Below are positions 61,226-64,000 of a DNA stretch of 64,000 nt, one piece after another. The notes under the pieces are model-generated. The model did not search any database. It was not told the DNA's origin and saw nothing but the letters and a program-made list of their open reading frames with translations. The translations under genes and the position numbers were made by a program. The stretch covers positions 611,061-675,060 of the forward strand of contig NZ_LWKZ01000012.1 in NCBI RefSeq assembly GCF_001905005.1, read 5' to 3'. How positions within the stretch are numbered: position 1 is the first letter of the stretch; every line of letters starts with the position of its first letter. This DNA comes from Streptomyces sp. CB02923 (lineage in GTDB: Bacteria; Actinomycetota; Actinomycetes; Streptomycetales; Streptomycetaceae).

Positions 61226-64000
61226 ATGATATCAGCACGGTACCCGAGGACCGCCGTGGACTGGACTTCCCATATCGAAGGGGTGTCAAGCGAGCGTTGC
61301 GATCTGGAAATGCTGTTGAAGGACGAGTGGCGCAACAAGATCGCGGTGCGGGACGACGATCCTGGTATCCGAGTGACGAAATACCAGGACCTGTTCATCG
61401 GTGGGCAGGACTACACCAGACTGAAGGACTCGCTGAGCGGCCGTGACGGTGCGTCGGTCGGTGCGTACGCGCTCGCTGCGCTGCACTGCGTCATGCGCGC
61501 GTACGGCCACGGGAACCAGACCGTCGCGGCACTCGTCGACGCCACCGGAACGGACGGCCTGCAAGAGGCCGGCGTCCTTCCGGTCGTCGTCGACCACGTC
61601 GAGCAGGCCCGGCTCACCTGCGCCGCGGCGGTGCGGCAGCTCGATGAGGCACTGCGCCGCGAAGACGCGTACCTGAGCCCTGCCGAGGTGCTGCAACGCG
61701 GTCTGTTCGACGCCCTGCTCGTGCTCGCCGACCGGGACGTGCCGCTGGACGCCCTTCCGTCGACCCCGCTCGCGGTGATCGTCCGAGACGTCGAGGCCGA
61801 CGGGCGCCTCCAGTGGACGGTGGCCTACGCGGGGGACCTGTTCGAGGACAAGACGATCGGCGGCGTGCTCGACGTCGTCGGGGAGGTGCTCGGCCAGTTC
61901 CTCGCACGGCCCGACGACCTCGTCGCCGGCATCGAGCTGGCGTCGCAGGAGCAGCGGGAGCAGCTGCACAAGTGGAACGCCACCGACGGCGACTTCCCGG
62001 AAGGCAAGCGGCTGAACCACCTGTTCGAGGACGCCGCGCGGCGGACCCCGGACCGCGAGGCCGTCGTCTTCGACGACACCCGCCTGACCTACCGCGAGGT
62101 CGACGAGCGCGCCGACCAGGTCGCGCACTGGCTGCTCGGCCCCGCGATGGGGGTACGGCCGCAGGAACTGATCGGGCTGTACCTCGACAAGAGCGACCTG
62201 GGCGTCTTCGCCACCCTCGGTATCTGGAAGGCCGGCGCGGCCTATGTGCCGATCGACCCGGCCTACCCGTCCGACCGGGTGCGCTTCGTGGTCCGTGACA
62301 CCGGCCTCCGCGGCATCATCACCAACCGGCACCACGCGGCGGGGCTGCGGGAGATCCTCGGTCCGGGGCACGCCGACGTCCGCATCATCGAGATCGAGAC
62401 CGTGCTCGCGGAGCAGGACGCCGCCGGGAGCCCGCCGGGAGACGCACCGCGCCCGTCCCTGAGCAGCCAGGACCTCGCCTACCTCACGTACACCTCCGGC
62501 ACCACCGGTGTGCCGAAAGGCGTACCCAAGTACCACGACAGCGTCGTGAACAGCATCACCGACCTGTCCGAGCGCTACGACATGCGGCGCCCCGGCGAGG
62601 AGCGGGTCGCCCTCTTCGCCTCGTACGTCTTCGAACCGCACCTGCGGCAGACGCTGATCGCGCTCGTCAACTCGCAGACACTGGTGATCGTCCCCGAAGA
62701 GATCAGGCTGGACCCCGATCAGTTCCCGGCGTACATCGAGCGCCACGAAGTCACCTACCTCAACGCCACGGGATCGGTGCTCCAGCACTTCGACCTGCGC
62801 CGCTGCACGAGCCTGAAGAAGCTGCTGCTGGTCGGTGAGGAACTGACGGCGGCCGGGCTCCGCCAGCTCCGCGAGACCTTCTCCGGCGTGATCATCAATG
62901 AGTACGCGTTCACCGAGGCGGCCTTCGTCACCGCCGTCAAGGAATTCGCACCGGGCGCGACGGAGCGCCGGGACCGCAGCATCGGCCGGCCGGTACGGAA
63001 CGTGAAGTGGTACGTACTGAGCCAGGACCTGAAGCAGCTGCCCATCGGCGCCATCGGGGAGCTGTACATCGGCGGGTGCGGTGTCGCCCCGGGCTACCAC
63101 AACCGGGATGACCTGACCTCGGAGCGGTTCATGACGAACCCGTTCCGGTCCGAGCAGGACCGGGCACGCAGCCTCAACGCCCGCATCTACCGGACCGGCG
63201 ACCTGGCACGGGTACTGCCGTCCGGCGAAGTGGAGTTCATGGGGCGCAGCGACTTCCAGCTGAAACTGAACGGTGTCCGTGTGGAGCCGGGCGAGATCGA
63301 GGCGCAGGCCACCGAGTACCCGGGCGTGCGCAAGTGCGTCGTCGTGGCCCGCGAAGGAGCCGGCGGCAGCGCCGACCGCCGCCTGGTCGGGTACTTCGTG
63401 ACCGAGCCCGCCGCGGAGGTGACCGAGGAGGAACTGCTGGCGTTCCTCGACCAGCGGCTGATACGGATCATGGTCCCCGCCCGGATGGTCCGGCTCGACA
63501 GCATCCCGGTCAACGTCAACGGCAAGGTGGACCGGCGCGCGCTGCCCGAGGTGGACCTCGCCCGTACGGACGGGCCGGACGCGCCCGCCGACAGCGGCAG
63601 CCGCCCGCCGGGTGCGGCCGGTGGCGTCCTCGACGAACTCCGCGAGATCTGGAGCACGGTCCTCGGCGTGCCGGCCGCGCGCATCCACGACCGCGACGAC
63701 TTCTTCCGCCTCGGTGGCCAGAGCATCTCCTGCATCCTGCTCATCACCCGCATGCGGCGGCGGCTCGGCGCCTCCGTCAGCGTCGAGGACGTCTTCACGC
63801 TCCGGACCCTCGGCGAACTCGCGTGGCACCTGGAGCGGCAGCAGGACCGGCAGCCCGCACCGCACGCGGCCGTCGAGCCGCCCCCGGACGACGGCGAATC
63901 CGTCAGGCTGCTCGCGAACGGACTCCAGCAGGGCCTGCTCTACCACACCCTCAAGCGCAGGAACGGCGACGACGCCTACGTCATGCAGTCGGTGCACCGC
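61226..64000 (+). CDS. pcbAB: ACV synthetase PcbAB (3' partial)
   Basis: Non-ribosomal peptide synthetase that builds delta-(L-alpha-aminoadipyl)-L-Cys-D-Val. The window holds 925 residues and the frame is open at the right edge. An N-terminal partial condensation-like part occupies about residues 1-255. The first adenylation domain spans about 255-790, with LTYTSGTTGVPKGVPKY near 420, GRPVRNVKWYVLSQDLKQLP, RTGDLARVLPSGEVEFMG and LNGVRVEPGEIEAQA. A carrier domain has DDFFRLGGQSISCILLI near 830. The next condensation domain starts with RLLANGLQQGLLYH. By order, the first module activates aminoadipate. ATG 61226 has GGAG at 9 bases; ATG 61208 is in frame too. Confidence 0.96.
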   Translation, partial: MISARYPRTAVDWTSHIEGVSSERCDLEMLLKDEWRNKIAVRDDDPGIRVTKYQDLFIGGQDYTRLKDSLSGRDGASVGAYALAALHCVMRAYGHGNQTVAALVDATGTDGLQEAGVLPVVVDHVEQARLTCAAAVRQLDEALRREDAYLSPAEVLQRGLFDALLVLADRDVPLDALPSTPLAVIVRDVEADGRLQWTVAYAGDLFEDKTIGGVLDVVGEVLGQFLARPDDLVAGIELASQEQREQLHKWNATDGDFPEGKRLNHLFEDAARRTPDREAVVFDDTRLTYREVDERADQVAHWLLGPAMGVRPQELIGLYLDKSDLGVFATLGIWKAGAAYVPIDPAYPSDRVRFVVRDTGLRGIITNRHHAAGLREILGPGHADVRIIEIETVLAEQDAAGSPPGDAPRPSLSSQDLAYLTYTSGTTGVPKGVPKYHDSVVNSITDLSERYDMRRPGEERVALFASYVFEPHLRQTLIALVNSQTLVIVPEEIRLDPDQFPAYIERHEVTYLNATGSVLQHFDLRRCTSLKKLLLVGEELTAAGLRQLRETFSGVIINEYAFTEAAFVTAVKEFAPGATERRDRSIGRPVRNVKWYVLSQDLKQLPIGAIGELYIGGCGVAPGYHNRDDLTSERFMTNPFRSEQDRARSLNARIYRTGDLARVLPSGEVEFMGRSDFQLKLNGVRVEPGEIEAQATEYPGVRKCVVVAREGAGGSADRRLVGYFVTEPAAEVTEEELLAFLDQRLIRIMVPARMVRLDSIPVNVNGKVDRRALPEVDLARTDGPDAPADSGSRPPGAAGGVLDELREIWSTVLGVPAARIHDRDDFFRLGGQSISCILLITRMRRRLGASVSVEDVFTLRTLGELAWHLERQQDRQPAPHAAVEPPPDDGESVRLLANGLQQGLLYHTLKRRNGDDAYVMQSVHR

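Noticed and set aside
61286..63997. 903-codon open frame antisense to pcbAB
   Set aside because: Shadow frame; the plus strand carries a conserved NRPS adenylation and carrier domain.
36831..64000. A combined cephamycin and clavulanic acid supercluster as in S. clavuligerus
   Set aside because: Only pah is present; ceaS, bls, cas and oat are absent from the window, so a supercluster cannot be claimed.

Overview
This window is high-GC actinomycete DNA, almost certainly from a Streptomyces chromosome. The reasons are very high third-position GC, frequent GTG starts, a dnaG-hrdA pair, and above all the genes of a cephamycin C cluster. Both ends are open: a threonine dehydratase-like gene is cut at the left edge, and the ACV synthetase gene pcbAB runs off the right edge.

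Layout. (1) 1-6,850 is housekeeping: a PLP dehydratase, dnaG, a group 1/2 sigma factor (probably hrdA), xylulokinase, a small YtxH-like protein, two tandem tRNA-Asn(GTT), a terminator and a tRNA with anticodon CAT. (2) 6,850-28,000 is an accessory island dominated by pieces of type I-E CRISPR-Cas. CRISPR array 1 has 17 good repeats next to cas2 and a frameshifted, N-terminally truncated cas1, with a cas6e remnant behind it. A large HTH-NACHT/STAND-type ATPase lies between this block and an intact cas8e-cse2-cas7-cas5-cas6e operon that has no cas3. Array 2 has 7 repeats and array 3 is a decayed pair of repeats. All three arrays lie on the minus strand and share a homologous leader. Among them are a truncated sugar epimerase, an XRE/TPR regulator, a hydrolase with a TetR repressor, and a MerR/SDR pair. 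(3) 28,000-36,700 holds an S66 peptidase, a TetR-controlled FAD-monooxygenase/RidA/MFS cassette, a LysR/aldo-keto reductase pair and an unknown protein. Several genes here carry in-frame tandem repeats. (4) 36,800-64,000 is the cephamycin C cluster: bla, cmcH, cefF, cmcJ, cmcI, ccaR, penicillin-binding proteins, a D,D-carboxypeptidase, a LysR plus beta-lactamase-like regulatory pair, cmcT, pcd, cefE, cefD, lat and pcbAB.

How the cluster works. Lat and Pcd make L-alpha-aminoadipate from lysine. PcbAB joins it to Cys and Val. IPNS (pcbC) is not in the window and is expected beyond the right edge. CefD epimerises, CefE expands the ring, CefF hydroxylates C-3', CmcH carbamoylates, CmcI/CmcJ add the 7-methoxy group, and CmcT exports. 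The SARP activator CcaR drives the cluster. Three promoters (lat, cmcI and the one before pah) share an unusually precise element: hexamers of the type GAAGAG...CAAGAG at 11-bp steps, then exactly 10 bp to CAGGAT.

The most notable points are as follows. A homologue of the clavulanic-acid gene pah (proclavaminate amidinohydrolase) sits alone among the PBP genes behind a CcaR-type promoter and has an Asp-to-Asn change in its metal-binding motif. The adjacent PBP2 has KTS instead of KTG. The type I-E effector lacks Cas3 and is flanked by a STAND ATPase and a solitary repeat-like hairpin.
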